Source: Cydia pomonella
Taxonomy: Eukaryota; Arthropoda; Insecta; Lepidoptera; Tortricidae
Direction of reading: 5' to 3'
Assembly: GCF_033807575.1 (NCBI RefSeq)
Contig: NC_084704.1
Span: 8,703,056-8,767,055, forward strand
DNA: 64,000 bases
Shown here: one piece after another, positions 1 through 12,540 of the stretch
Numbering within the stretch: the first letter of the stretch is position 1
How the letters are laid out: each line of letters opens with the position of its first letter
Position numbers and translations under genes: made by a program
The notes under the pieces: model-generated
The model's database searches: none
Seen by the model: only the letters and a program-made list of their open reading frames with translations
What the model was told of the DNA's origin: nothing

Positions 1-475
1 CAGTATGTACAATACTCATACTCATCCAATTATCAGAAAATACATATATTTTAGCCCGTATTACCTTTGTTGTTTTTAAGTTCTTATTTCCTTTATTTAT
101 TTTTCTTCATTAGTTAAGTTGTGCATATTATGAATATAAAATTAAAATACAAAAAAATGTACAAAAAACATACAAACATGTTATAAAAAAACATAACCAG
201 TTCTTTAGTTCTTAATATTAATATCAAATGAGCTTATAGACCTTATATATCACAAACAAAGTATATAATCAGGTAACGTACCTATCTATAATAAAATTTA
301 TACCTAGAGTATAATCCTATACCGAAGGATGCGATGAAATCTTTTCTTATTTAACGTATTGTTAGAACCAGCCTGTTTAATATTCGAGAAGTTTCGCCAA
401 TATATTATCACTGATTACACCATCAGGTCCCAATTCTCAGAGAAAGGGGTTCAATCGGGGTGTTAAAGAGTATTA
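1..475. other. AT-rich, no feature seen
   Basis: No coding frame, RNA gene or clear repeat. Confidence 0.6.
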
Positions 476-830
476 AGGGGAAAAGGGACAGCAGCTTCTC
501 CATACAAACGTAGTCCTCATTTACCTCTCTGCATATTGACATTATTAAATATATTTTTACACTATTTGACGTATAGCTATGCCCTACATTTGACTTTTTA
601 GATTCTTGATTATTGTAAAAATTAGTAGCAAAAATCAGAGTTCATACAAAATGTTCAAATGCTCATAACTCTTATAATAATTAAAAATTTGAAAAAATCA
701 AACGTAGGGGAATAGCTGCAGTTGATGTACGACAAATTGTGTCAAAATATTTTCATTAATGTCAATATCCAGAGAGGAAATTGAAGACTACGTTTGTATG
801 AAAAGGCGATTTCGCGCGGGTCCTCTGCTT
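476..830. mobile_element. MITE family A, copy 1
   Basis: Inverted arms of about 44 bp lie at 501-544 and 757-800, both containing CATACAAACGTAGTC and CCTCTCTG. Copies 2 (18052-18425) and 3 (46480-46791) share arms and internal sequence. There is no ORF, so it must be non-autonomous. Confidence 0.82.
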
Positions 831-1048
831 TTGTCTTGACTTTTTTGTTACAATTACTTTTTTCTTATTATCACTCTTTCTGGTCTATAAGTTAAAAAGT
901 TGAATGCGAGTCAGACTCGCGAGCTGCGTATCACAACACTTTTTTTACATAGACAAAAGGCAAAAGCCAGTGCCTATCTTATCTTGGCACATTTCGTCGT
1001 ATTATTTGCAGTGGAAATTAAAGTACACATTCGACGACGACATTTGAC

Positions 1049-1282
1049 GACCGGTCTGGCCGAGTGGGTAGTTACCCTGCCGATGGTTCTAGGCTCGAAT
1101 CCCAGTAAGGGCATTTATTTGCGTGATGAGCACAGATATTTGTTCCTGAATCATGGATGTTTTCTATGTATTTAAGTATTTGTATATTAAATATATCGTT
1201 GTCTGGGTACCCACAACACAAGCCTTCTTGGGTTACCGTGGGACTTAGTCAATTTGTGAAAGAATGTCCCTATAATACAAGT
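1049..1282 (+). mobile_element. tRNA-derived SINE, head shortened
   Basis: The head has an A box (TGGCCGAGTGG, 1057-1067) and a B box with one mismatch (GGCTCGAATCC, 1092-1102). The body follows with GATGAGCACAGATATTTG and ends near GAATGTCC. I recognise it as a common lepidopteran SINE. Only 24 bases separate the boxes, less than in a tRNA, so the head has an internal deletion. Related copies on the minus strand are at about 31335-31470 and 47640-47812. Confidence 0.85.
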
Positions 1283-2254
1283 ACTAAGTACATTTAACTA
1301 TCTTAATAAACACCGCCAAATCAAGTTTATGTTCACCTCCGTAAAATTTTAAATAGATTATATATTTGACCTTAGCGTTCGCGATGTCATTTTGAAGGAG
1401 CCTGGCGTCAGCTTTGGCAACTTAATCCCTATAATTGGCGCAAGCAATAGTTTCTGTCATCTGACCTTCCAAGGAAATGTATACAATGGTTATGTTTTCG
1501 CTATTACCCCAAGGTCCCGAGACACAAAGACTTAATCGGAGCGATGATTTGTTGAAGTGATTACGCTGCAACCTTATTTACTTTTATAGCGTGATCCCCA
1601 GGAAAATGTTGTGGAAGCATTTCCTAAACAATTCCTTTCACGGCCGCTGGAAATCGTTAGCTTAATTTCCTTCGGGAAGTCCATGATAATACGCATCTTA
1701 GGTCCGTGACAGGTTGACGTGACTTCGTCCGTCATTTATTTACGGGAGCGGGATTTCATTCGATATGTACTAGTTACTTGTATAATATGTACTAATGACA
1801 GCGGAGATATAGCAATCATATAAGAAACACATTTTTAAACCGGAAAATTGACTGCGTCTTTTGATACACCGAGGCACTTAGACATTTCTACGGCTTAGCA
1901 AGTTGGAATTATAATGAATGTTTCACAATTCTTCTTTTCAAATACTGTAGCCGGGTAACTAGAGCAGAAAATGCAAACTTGGTCCTTATTGTAAAAAGAA
2001 TTTAAAAATAAATAAAAGTGTGCAAGTGTCGTAGAACACTCTGTTGGAAAGAAGTATATTATTATTGATAAACGTAGTATATTATTCATTAACAAATACA
2101 AGAAAAAAACTTAATCGACAAAATAATAATTCAACGATTAACTGCTCACAAAATTTCACAAATCAGTTCAAAAATGTGACTTACAGGCAGGGAGAACAAC
2201 TAAATATAAGAAAACATTTTTGTACAAACAAAAAAGTACAAAAACGAATACACA
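1283..2254. other. Non-coding; possible repeat 1375-1500
   Basis: CCTGGCGTCAGCTTTGGCAA followed by CTATAATTGGCGC recalls a dispersed moth repeat, but no second copy is here. Otherwise nothing. Confidence 0.4.
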
Positions 2255-2335
2255 CACGTCCGGGGACTGAACCCGGATCTTCGCTGTTACTACCTGTTTC
2301 TAAACGGCTGTTTGCCAACTGCGCCACTCTAGGAT
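2255..2335 (-). mobile_element. tRNA-like SINE head, minus strand
   Basis: The minus strand has an A box TGGCGCAGTTGG (2315-2326) and a B box GGTTCAGTCC (2264-2273) inside a pairing arm CCGGG...CCCGG. The spacing is tRNA-like, but the acceptor stem does not pair, so a SINE head or tRNA pseudogene is likelier than a working tRNA. Downstream it runs into simple T-rich sequence. Confidence 0.55.
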
Positions 2336-2339
2336 ATAC

Positions 2340-3530
2340 GTAAATCAGTGAAATTAGGCTACTTATTCTCGAGAAATTATTTAAACAAAAGGGGGTTGCA
2401 ACGGAAAGATCTTACACTTTGAACCGAACGAATGTGGCTACGGATGTGTTTGTATGTCCGACTAGGTGCGCTCACCAAGGCAGAGAAAAACTCAGCAGCA
2501 AAAATCAGTTGAGTAAGCAGCGGCGGGCGTGCATCTCAGGATTAAGAGAAGAAGTAAGGGCTGCAACAATCGGGAGTGCTTCAATTTCTGTTCGGAACCT
2601 ATCCCAAACCAATGACGTACAAATAAGACTTGGATTATGTTTACACATAGGCAGAAACTTAATACTATAAATACAATTTTACAAATTATACCTGCGCTAG
2701 AGACCGCCCACATAAAAACTTATAACACAAATTATAAGACTTGAGTCACATCAAATAAATAAAATTAGAGTTGTGCTATTTGCAATAAAACTCCAAGAGA
2801 AAATTCGCTAGAGAAAACAAAAGATGAGCGATAAAACCATAGTTTTTTTTACCACCAGCCAGTGCGCGGTGGCTGCACCATGCAGGTTTGCCATGTTACA
2901 AAGCAACAGAAAAAAGAAACAACCTCTTGTTTAATATTCTAACAAACACAATGAGATTGCGTTTGAGAGATTGAGTTTCAATGCCCACCTCCGGTCTCTA
3001 TCCTCCGACCTCCGATCAGCTCGATGGTTGTCACCCAACTGTGAGCTGCGGTCCAGACACTATTTTAACACATTAAATGCCGGGAATCCGCTCGGCGGGC
3101 GCTCTGTTCGTAGTCGCTTTCCTCTACAAAGCGGGAAAACGCTAGAATCGGCTACGCGTGTAGCGGCACGAAAACGTTGGCGGTGAATACGTTAAGCGAC
3201 TAAATCCGTCTGATCCATCTTATAACGCACGGGCAGAATATACGAAATGTTCCGCCTTTATAGCTTTAAATATGGAAGTAAAAATTGAAACCATTCTAAA
3301 GATTGATCGTCATTTATTTTAATTTAGCAGCGAAGTTGCGTTGCATGTTTAATCAAACGTTTCCACGGCTCATTCGTCATTCTGTAGTCCGCGGATAATT
3401 TGTCACTTCTTGTCGATTTGATATTCAGCGCGCGATCGGATCAATCTAGGGGATCTGTTACCGGCTGGAATGAAGCGAGGATCCTTTTTAAACGTATTGC
3501 ATATGTAATTTACACATAAAATAATGGACG
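2340..3530. other. Non-coding with a GC-rich patch
   Basis: 2985-3185 is GC-richer (CTCGGCGGGCGCTCTG, CGGCTACGCGTGTAGCG) with no recognisable protein or RNA. Nothing else. Confidence 0.4.
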
Positions 3531-3538
3531 ATCTTAAC

Positions 3539-3575
3539 AGTTACTAATTAAGCAAATATTACTTAATTAGTAACT
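3539..3575. repeat. Perfect 14-bp hairpin
   Basis: Arms AGTTACTAATTAAG (3539-3552) and CTTAATTAGTAACT (3562-3575) flank a 9-base spacer. No gene context. Confidence 0.85.
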
Positions 3576-4707
3576 TTGCTACTACTACTACTAGTATCAA
3601 AATTTGAGACATATATAAGTATAAATTCTTACTTGCCATTGCCAAATGTTAAGTTAGACAAATAAATATTACTAGTGGCTCGGTGAGCTGTAGATCTCAT
3701 GAGCATACCTAACTTAAAACTGAATGAATGTATCTCTCCGCCGTTTTTTTTATAATTTCCAATAACTGAAAACCTCTAAAAAAATTCACGAGAATCAATT
3801 GAGAATTGCAACCAGTAGAGGAGAACAGTCAGACACACGAATACATATTTGCCCCAGCTGAAACAGAGACCTTCGCTAACGCTCGGTCAATAAACTTTAA
3901 TAAATCGTAAACTTAAATGTATAATTTGGGTAAATAATTATTTTATATCCCATTATATTAGTCAAATTAGTGGTTATAACTTTCATACTAGCTAAGTGCA
4001 TATTAAGGTAGGTCATACACATTTTATAGTAAACTCGTCCGCGTCTTTCCTGTAGACATCGCTAATTTAAGGGAATCTAAAGCTATTTTTTTACATGGCA
4101 CTTTTACATGGCTTTAGATACGTTTTTTCAGTACTTAAGACTGAAATAAGAAAAACGGGATATTTATGTATGTACCGGAGTCGTTAACTTTTATTATATC
4201 GTCTACAGAAGTGACCTTTTTCTAAAATGTGTTTGACCCAGGTATGTCTAGACCCACCCCTGCTAACAATGCAAGACTTAGACCGCTTTGGTAATATCTA
4301 GGTACCTTTTTTGTTAGATTAATCATATTTTCTCGTAATATAACTATTTTTGGAGAGACAGTTTTTAAATGAGGGTTCGAAGGAGGACTAGACAGGCGCC
4401 ACTAACAGTGGAGGGGAACCAAATTAGAAATAAGCTTAATATGTTCAGTCCATATATGTAAATTTTGGCATAAGTGTGTTTGTCGCATAACAGTCACCTG
4501 CTGACATAGTCTCACTGTCATAGTCTCTGCAGCTGACTGTACATAATAAGGGTTTTTAAAACTCAAGGCCCGAAGTAACAAAACGAGGCGTAGTCGAGTT
4601 TTGTTAAAATAGGCCTGAGAATTTTAAGACCTAGTTATGTACCGTTGCGTACAATATTTTTTCTAAGTCAGCAAACACCTAATATGATATAGTACATTTT
4701 GATAATA

Positions 4708-4809
4708 GTGCGGAAAGTATGTCATTACCTCACGAGTACCGAGAAAACTTGCCACGAGCCGTAGGTGAGTGGCAAGACTCGGGACGAGTGAAGAATGACA
4801 TTTCCGCAC
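4708..4809. mobile_element. Short foldback element
   Basis: GTGCGGAAAGTATGTCATT pairs with AATGACATTTCCGCAC across about 100 bp. The centre contains GAGTGGCAAGACTCG-type sequence. Similar topology occurs at 49779-49928. Confidence 0.65.
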
Positions 4810-5357
4810 GTGTATCGAACGACGTTTTTTAATACAGTTGCGAAAAAATAAGAAAAACAATAAGTACTTTTTTATGCATGTTCTATAAGACAGAAACAAT
4901 TGTAAACTTAAAATATTATACTATTATTACCTAAGTATCGTTATTTACGATTATTTGTGTATCGTATATTTAAATTGTATGAAAACAATATCGAATGTTG
5001 CCTTCTTAAAACATTCTTGCAGTAAGCTTAAAACAAAACATATTGCTTTTATTATGTTTCCAGATATTATTACAATACATTTTCATAACGCATAAAGGCA
5101 TTTTCAATTTTTATATATTTTTTTAATTTTCGTTACATGTGTGGCATCTCGCCAGTAATCGGAGACGTACTAAACGCAATGAAGTGCCGGCACTTCAATG
5201 AGGTGTGGAATCATTTTATTGGAGATGTCGACTCTATACTATATCTCAATGGGTTTTATAGGCAAGAGCCAACGCGCTCCACGCGCCGCTCTTGTATTAA
5301 AGTTGTTTTAGATATCGCCGTCGGTCATTTAATTAACAGATTGAGGTGCGGGAGTAG

Positions 5358-5560
5358 AAAAAACCGGACAAATGCGAGTTGGACTCGCCCACCGAGGGTT
5401 CCGTACTTTTTAGTATTTGTTGTTATAGCGGCAACAGAAATATATCATCTGTGAAAATTTCAACTGTATAACTATCACGGTTCATGAGATACAGTCTGGT
5501 AACAAGCGGACAGACAGATAGACAGACGGACGGACAGCGGAGTCTTAGTAATAGGGTCCA
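5358..5560 (+). repeat. Dispersed repeat, copy 1
   Basis: The sequence from AACCGGACAAATGCGAG through CACCGAGGGTTCCGTAC to GGAGTCTTAGTAATAGGG matches an inverted copy at 36677-36893. Both carry a GACAGAC-rich stretch and ATGAACCGTGATAG (or its complement). It is a non-coding repeat family common in moths. Confidence 0.8.
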
Positions 5561-8379
5561 GTGACAATAATATTTGAAATTGTAGATCCAGAGGGTAGGT
5601 ATATTGTAACTATTCCAGCAACAATCACAAAAAACCTAACGAGCCGTTTAAAAGCTATTTATTTTGATTTTTAATTGTTCAGACACTGGTGTGTTACAAC
5701 TTAATTTATACAGAGTAAGCAAACTAAAAGCTGCTGCTGAAGTTAGTGGTTATAATAATATCCTTACTTTCAACGTGATTTCTCATATTCCTATGATTTA
5801 ATCAAAACTTATGCAGAATGTAGCAGACGCGGTGACAGCTAAGCTAGAATTAAGCTCCGCTCTTACAGAGACTAGTCGATCTCGATATCGAAGTTCTTGG
5901 AATGAGTTTTCAGGAACTTAGAAATTATCTTTCGTTCCCCAGCGACGGAAAATATTGCGAGGGAAACTGTTGTTGGCTTTCACTACTGAAAACGCAATAA
6001 AGAACTAATCGCTTTTAGGAAGTTGTGCCACTTGTCAAAACTTAGTTATCCAAGTGAGTTGAATTATTGCAATAAATTTACAAAGTCAACTGTGCATAGC
6101 TAAACCGTTTAATATATTCCGCAATTTTTTTTAGACTTATGTAGTTTTCAGGACCCAATCTTGTACGTTAAGTAGGGTGATATTTATTTGTTTTACAAAG
6201 GGGCAAGGTTTTTGTTTATCCCTAGTGTAGTGCTAATATTGACTCTTAATAAGCGAAAGATTCTAAAATTGAACCACGAGCGTAGTGTTTCCGAAAAGCG
6301 GAATCATGAGCGTTTCAAGGAACGAGGCTTAAACAAACTATGCTACCGAGTGATTTCCAAAATTAATTTATATGAGAAAATTAGTGGAAACTTGTTAAAG
6401 TGCCGTGGGTTCAACCGTTAAAAGTTTTAAAAATCGTATCTCTATATTTTAATAAATAACTGTAAACATTTATCAAATATTTAACGTTAACAAACCTAAA
6501 GTGCAAACATAGAATATCCTTAAGAAACAAACCAATACGGGCATAATATTCGGCAGTGCGCCGTCATATAAATTATGTTTCTTTCGGTGTTCTTTTTTGA
6601 TGTTTTTTTAAGAAAACATAGGAAATAAAACTTACCGAAAAAAATGGAAGTCATAATATATTTTTAAGTACAGTCGGCTTCCATAAAAATGAATTCCGTC
6701 TGAATTTTATCAAGTAACCAAAAGTAATCGTTGTTATTAAATTTGTACGAGTTACATTATTGCGCTAAAAAACTATTGATCGTCAATTTTCAATACTCTG
6801 ATATTAGTTAACGAGTGAGACGAAGCCTTATACAAACAACAAACAACTGGCGGCTTGCCAGCCGCTGCCTACTGGCCCGTTCAACTAACAACTTCGCAAC
6901 CCTTTATGTTTTTCTTATGGGTCTAATCCAGGATAAAGTCAAAATATGATAACAAATTGTTATCGCCACATACTTATCATATCCAGAAGTTGCCTTTGCT
7001 TGTGTTTACATCATGCTTAATAAGTATAAGCAATGACGGTTAACCCAAAATGTTAGGTACGGATTCTGAAAAGGTGTCACCCTGAAAAAGACAACTATAA
7101 GTGTAGTTATAAAAAAAATTACCCTATACTGACCAACTTGTTGCCATTCACTAGGTATCAAACAATTTTCACACGTGTAAGGATCCCTTACCTACTTGCA
7201 AATAATGTTAATTGGAAGGTTAAATCTACATAGTTTGATAGGATATTCGATTGAACGGAAGAATGAGTTTCGATAAACATGAGAAACGGGTATGCAGGGA
7301 CTTCATTAAAACGTATACCTAATATAAAGGAATTTTATATGAACCTGCTAAATATATATTAATATTTATTTATTCTTGTTCAAATTTATATCATAGATAT
7401 TCAAAACCCCGTAGGTTTGTGTTTCATTCTCACTGAGCGTTAAATTTCAATTAATTCCAATTCAAAAGAAAACTTCCCGACTTGACTTCCTTCAAAAATT
7501 AAATTACGCATAAATACGCGATTTTATGCATAAATTGTAAAAAAATTAAGTGCATTTAGACGTAAGTATGTTCGTGATTTTTTTATCGAGCGAAAATCAT
7601 AAAATCAGGATTCGAATCGCTGAAGGCTAAAGAAAAATCCTCAAGATTGCTAATTAAAAATGTTGTAACCGTATTGTTATCTAAACAAGCGGTAAGATTT
7701 ATCAAAAACTCCGCTCTCTTAACCTGTGCCGTAGGCTATCATTATAACTTTATGTCATCATTCTACTGTATCTCATATCTGAACATTTGTTTTTTACTGC
7801 TTAATGCCTTTATTTATGACACGTTTGTCGGATGGCATATCATAAATTTATTATATCGAGAAAACCTGGACCGAAATAATTTAACTTTACTGTAGGACTT
7901 TCATGAAATCTTAAATATTACAATTCAGTGAGACAGTAAAATTCAATACAAAGAGGCGAGTACTTGATTTTTCTGGACTCCGTGACATTTCGTGCGCAGA
8001 GAAGTAAAGCAGATTTCTTAAATGGATGAAAGCGAATTTTACATTAACTAAGTGTAAAGTTTATTAAATTATACACATTTTCGTCATTTAATACCTAATT
8101 TTAAATTAATTAATGCATAAAATGAGAAATTATACAGTAAGGTGTATTGACCATTCTGAAGGCTATGCGGGGTTCTCAAGGCAAAGGCACAGGTTTTCCG
8201 CCATGCAGCGGCCATTCTGGTTCTAGCGGTCAAGCCGTACGGACGTGCGCAGTTTAATGAGTTCAGTAGGCCGAGTGGCCATTATGATTTATGCTAATAG
8301 TTTAGTTGATTATTAAGTCTTGATTGAGTGTGTGTCTTGAGTTGATTATTAAGTGTTGAATTGTGTGTGAGCTCGAATT
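5561..8379. other. Non-coding, AT-rich
   Basis: A weak repeat near 7670-7735 (AAAACTCCGCTCT) has a relative near 51465-51520. The patch at 6255-6330 (GAACCACGAGCGTAG) resembles 13245-13290 in content. No gene. Confidence 0.45.
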
Positions 8380-8610
8380 GATTTTGAGACGTTATGTGTG
8401 AGCCCGAGGTAGTAAGGATCTGGGGTGTGAGCCCTTGTTAGCTGTACGTCTTGGGTGTGAGCCCTTGTTAGCTGAAGTCTTGGGTGTGAGCCCATAATTA
8501 GTGTTGGGTGTGAGCCCATATAAGTTTTGATAATGGGTGTGAGCCCATATAAGTTTTGATAATGGGTGTGAGCCCATATACATTTTGTTAACGGGTGTGA
8601 GCCCGCGATA
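8380..8610. repeat. Minisatellite with GGGTGTGAGCCC core
   Basis: At least eight units spaced about 27-32 bp apart share GGGTGTGAGCCC. The last few are near-identical (AAGTTTTGATAATGGGTGTG). Flanking bases of several units pair around the core (ATGGG...CCCAT, CGGG...CCCG). A minus-strand ORF here is only the repeat read as protein. Confidence 0.92.
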
Positions 8611-8719
8611 AGTTTGGTTAGAGGTTTATAAAATTGGATGCTGCTGTGATTCCGAAATAAACATTATAAAGCTATAACGTGTGTCTTATTTACATAGTGT
8701 CTTACATAGGGTTATTTTA

Positions 8720-8800
8720 ATTGTAATTGTAAGGTTATGAATTTGATCTGGTTTTGTTTTTGGTATGCTCTGTCAGTTGTCAACAGCGATATTTCTGATT
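8720..8800 (+). repeat. Dispersed repeat, copy 1
   Basis: The sequence around TTATGAATTTGATCTGG and CTCTGTCAGTTGTCA is related to 30665-30745. I have seen this type dispersed in moth genomes. Boundaries are uncertain. Confidence 0.5.
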
Positions 8801-9058
8801 GAAGAAAAGTATTACAAAAAATACAAAATATAATTACAAAAAATAATCGGCAAGTAGCCCTTAAAGGCTCTTTTAGTAAGCAGCATCATATCCATAACAA
8901 ATTCAGATCAAATACGTAACATGTCTGCTCATAGGTAACTTAATTGTTGGAAACGAATAGTCATTTATCTTAATATTTACGAGTAATATTTGTAAATGGG
9001 AAAAGTGAGTATTACCAGATATATATATGCGCTAGGTGCTGTTGTAAATAATACTTAG

Positions 9059-9087
9059 ATGAAATTAACTTTTTGTTAATTTCATCT
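9059..9087. repeat. Short perfect hairpin
   Basis: AGATGAAATTAAC and GTTAATTTCATCT form a 13-bp inverted repeat around a few T bases, just upstream of a LINE fragment. Confidence 0.7.
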
Positions 9088-9129
9088 AATTGTAAGTTTA
9101 TAATAGTAATATCTACACGACTACGACTT

Positions 9130-9345
9130 TACGACTTTATCCCGGTTGCGGTGGAAACTGGTGGACCCTGGTGTTCTGAGGCAAAAACCTTTATTAAAAA
9201 TCTGGGGCGGCGGTTAAGAGAGCGAGGTTTGTGTCCCCGTTCTGGCTCATACCTGGTCCAGCAAATATCATTGGCAGTACAGCGCGGTAATGCGGCCAGT
9301 ATTTTTGGAACTTTTGCGCCGGGTACGTGTCGTCTTGGGGATTAA
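9130..9345 (+). pseudogene. Retrotransposon ORF C-terminus (QRGNAAS family)
   Basis: Reads IPVAVETGGPWCSEAK, then GRRL, then GSYLVQQISLAVQRGNAAS and FGT. This C-terminal block recurs at 12405-12530 (+) and 37441-37858 (-). It occurs at the end of transposon-encoded proteins that I believe belong to a non-LTR retrotransposon, but the clade cannot be fixed here. 5'-truncated; the frame ends in TAA at 9343-9345. Confidence 0.75.
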
Positions 9346-9369
9346 CGGGGAATCGTAGGTAGTTTTAGG

Positions 9370-9520
9370 TTTTTGGACAAAGCTTATTTCGGATTTTATG
9401 TTGTACCTACATTAATGACGAAGCCTGTGGCGGATTTTCACTTATGTAAATTGGACGAAGTTTGTTGCGGATTCTGTTTTGTATCTATGCTTTTGACGAA
9501 GCCTGCGCTGTGGATGACAT
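9370..9520 (+). repeat. Four ~40-bp tandem repeats after the ORF fragment
   Basis: Four diverged units start GGACAAAGC, GACGAAGCC, GGACGAAGTT and GACGAAGCC, most followed by a GCGGATT-like block. They directly follow the ORF fragment at 9130-9345 and probably belong to its 3' UTR. Confidence 0.65.
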
Positions 9521-10424
9521 TAACTTGTGACTTTTAATTTATGTCTGGTTTCAAATTCCTGTTTTAAAAATAAATAATATCTACATATTAGTATTATAGT
9601 CACCAAAAAATAGTTAATTTCATTCTTTTATATTTTCCATATGACTATCCCACTATATTACTATAAAAAATGTGCAGCCAATTATTGTTAACATTCAGTC
9701 TATGACACACGCTGCACATAAGACTAAATCAGTACAAAGCACTCTTGTCTGCGCCGATAACCTCCAAAAACACAACGAGTGTAATCCTACGCCTAAGCTT
9801 AGTAACCCCTTATCTCCGTAACGTAACGGGCAAAGGAAATTATCACCCCCGTCGAAGCACTTTTGTTTGTAGGCCATTAACCTTGATCAGAGGAAAAGCA
9901 GATGTCGTGGCGAAACTGGCAAACTCTTGCCTCTAATGGAATTACCGTGTAAGCTTTCTTTCGAAACGAATTTGTTCTAAAACAATCCCATTTTTTCAAT
10001 TTTGTACCTTTACTTCAGTTTTATTTTCACTGGTCAATTTCATTTCTACTTTGCACCGCCTGCAAGCCATAGGTACATAAAGCGTCCATATATCTTGCTT
10101 CCGGGTATCATATTCCGTATATCTTCATTTAAATTTTCACGATTTCCACACATTATTTATTATTCTTAACGTGTTAATGTTAAAGCGTAAGTATACGCGA
10201 TTAAGTAAGTCCCGTTGAACTAAATAATCATTCCGTATATCCATTTTTTGGCCAACATGTGTATATAATTATGTTGTAAGTGTAGAAAACATAAAAACTT
10301 TACTCGTAACACATTACATACACAAACATAATACATTATCATCGCTTACTTTAGAAGTTCCAATACAAATGGACGTTTTTTTTTCTATTCTTGAGTAGGT
10401 ATAGTTTTAAATAGCCTCATTATC

Positions 10425-10690
10425 ATCATTTTAGCCTCCTATCGGCCACTGCTGAGCATAGGCCTCCTCTTCGTGTACGCCACTTATCCCGGTCCTGGGC
10501 TAGTCTCATCCAGAAGTGCCCCACGACCTTCCAAATGACGTCCACCCAATGAGCCAATGGACGACAGGCGGTTCTTTCATCACCAATCGCCACCAAAAGC
10601 GGCCACCAGTACGTCAACATTTAGGTCCACCTCCCATTATTCTACGTAGCAACATGTCCGGCCCAATTCTATTTAAGCTTGATAATGACG
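10425..10690 (-). pseudogene. RTE-type LINE 3' end, frameshifted
   Basis: The minus strand reads RWTK-like sequence, then TYWWPLLVA, ERTACRPLAHW, FWMRLAQDRDKWRT and, after a frameshift, EAYAQQWP. The A-DR--WR--EAYAQQW pattern marks the C-terminus of RTE-type LINE proteins in moths. The element ends in TGATGATAATGA, the short simple repeat usual for this family. Confidence 0.82.
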
Positions 10691-10704
10691 TTACCCACGT
10701 CTCG

Positions 10705-10762
10705 TACAGTCAGTACTATTTGCTTAGCACCTTTGCATGCAATGCTGCATGCTGACTGTACC
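10705..10762. mobile_element. Very short TIR element
   Basis: GTACAGTCAG and CTGACTGTAC are exact inverted ends about 58 bp apart. The same ends, extended, bound the larger palindrome at 44715-44845. Confidence 0.5.
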
Positions 10763-12027
10763 TTAATAGGCGGGGAAAGAAACTTTAAATTGTTCGAGAA
10801 CATCACACATTACATACTACATTAATTCGTTTTTGGAATTTAATAAAACTCTATTTTGTAAATGTATGTTTAAAACGTTTCCTGAAAAATATATTAAAAA
10901 GTAAGCATTCAAATTCACACTAGTTTTTTTTTATTCAAGCGGCATAACTAAACATTTTACATTTTACACAGTATTTAAAATATGTGCCACATCTTTGTGG
11001 TGTCGTCTGGAATAATATTTTTTTTATAAATACCTGAATTTAGGGCAGGCGTATTCATTCTACATTAGTTTCTTTTAATACATCATAATGCCTGTAATCA
11101 ATTTTATCACAACGTCAAAGAATCTCCTATTAATACAAAGAGCGATTGGTACAATTATAAAATTAGTTATCTGTTGTGGAGTTCTGTAGGTCCCTTCCGT
11201 CACAATATAACGGGAGCTATTAATTTGAGCTCGGCATTATGAAATTTTTGGACGTTTTCTTATAATTTGTTAGACCAAGTAGTAAATATGTTATAGTATC
11301 TTATATATTTGTAATCTACTCGCAAAGTTTTTTCATTTGACACCGCACATGGTTGTTTAAAAGAAAACAAATATCTTTGTGCCGCCGACTTCATGACGTC
11401 ACAATTACTACACTCACCATTTTCGCGCTATTTGTGTTTAGGACATCATATTGAATGCTAAATAAACCCATATCCGAGATGACTTGCGCGAAAACCGATT
11501 TCTAGAAGACTTTTGGACAAAACACCGACTGACTAGTTACGCTAGAATTACACTCGCCTACTGCGTGTACCTAATAGTATTTCTATGTAGTTATTTACTT
11601 ACGTACATACGCATATTACTTATATTACAAGTCGTATCAACTTCACCGAGTACTTAAAGGTATTTAATTAAAACTCATATAAAGTAGATTGAAAAGTTAC
11701 GTGCCCCTTTAATGAGGAATGCTAAAGTTCTCGAAATTAAGTGCGTGTAAATATTTTAGAAATATTAATGCCAGTCACTTGAGGCAGCTACTTTAAAGGA
11801 GGTGGCATGTTTTGCATTTTAATGTAAACAAATTGTCATTGATAAATTGTCTTTTACTAAGTGATAGGTACTTTTTGCGGGCGCGGCTGTGGCAGTTTGT
11901 CTTGCGGAAGGACTTTTTACTGTAAGGCATATTATATTATAAGTTAATTGATCTATGTAGGTACGTATGCATAAATAATATCTCAGTACGGAACAATATT
12001 TACTGCAAGTGCTACCTTCGTCATTAT

Positions 12028-12085
12028 TAATAAACCGGCCTAGAGCATATCGGGCCATGCTCAGTGTAGGGATCCTTAACTAGTG
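12028..12085 (+). repeat. AACCGGCC-family fragment
   Basis: AAACCGGCCTAGAGCATATC and GGGCCATGCTCAGTGTAGGG match the 5' end of the full copies at 14148, 43649 and 52846. Confidence 0.7.
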
Positions 12086-12399
12086 AAAACGCGATTTCAC
12101 TACGACGTTTCAGAAAACTAGTTTTAAGACGATTGATGCGAATGCAACTTATTATTGTATAAAAATATTCCCAATGCAGTAGCTGAACGCAACCGTCGAG
12201 CTCGGCTAGTATTCAAGGTTTTTCAAAAGCACCAATAGGAGCACTCCACATATCTTGTATCGCGGCTAATAAAAGGCACCTAAATTTAAACCACCTTTTG
12301 TACAGATCAAAATCTAGCAAATCACTGTTTCATCATCAATACAATCAATACCCACTTTCTACATTTAACCGTTTGTCAAGAATCCCTTGTTAACTAGTA

Positions 12400-12540
12400 C
12401 CTTTTGGAGCTAGAGCTGGCAGTTTCCTCGCACAAAGAATACGTATTGCATACATACAACGATACAACGAAGAAGTTGATGTTGAAGTTGTACGAGGAAA
12501 TGCTGCCAGCATGGTGCCGTAGATACGGCACCATGCCACA
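12400..12540 (+). pseudogene. Retrotransposon ORF C-terminus with internal insertion
   Basis: Reads AGSFLAQRIRIA, then about 40 extra bases, then RGNAASM. The QRGNAAS block of the copies at 9130 and 37441 is split. The apparent hairpin (CTGGCAG...CTGCCAG) is a by-product of this coding sequence. AT-rich sequence with TTAGATTTAGATATTAAG follows, likely 3' UTR. Confidence 0.7.

Noticed and set aside
2255..2335. Functional tRNA gene
   Set aside because: Boxes are good but acceptor and anticodon stems do not pair properly.
5179..5202. TGAAGTGCCGGCACTTCA palindrome as an operator
   Set aside because: Isolated, no gene nearby and no second copy; probably chance or repeat debris.
8392..8583. 63-codon minus frame with repeated GSHP/LTP
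   Set aside because: It is the minisatellite translated; period matches the repeat.
8380..8610. Possible CRISPR array
   Set aside because: Units are contiguous with similar spacers; eukaryotic minisatellite, no cas genes.
12405..12520. Hairpin CTGGCAG...CTGCCAG with GAGGAAA
   Set aside because: Explained as the reverse-transcribed element's QRGNAAS coding block, as at 37441.
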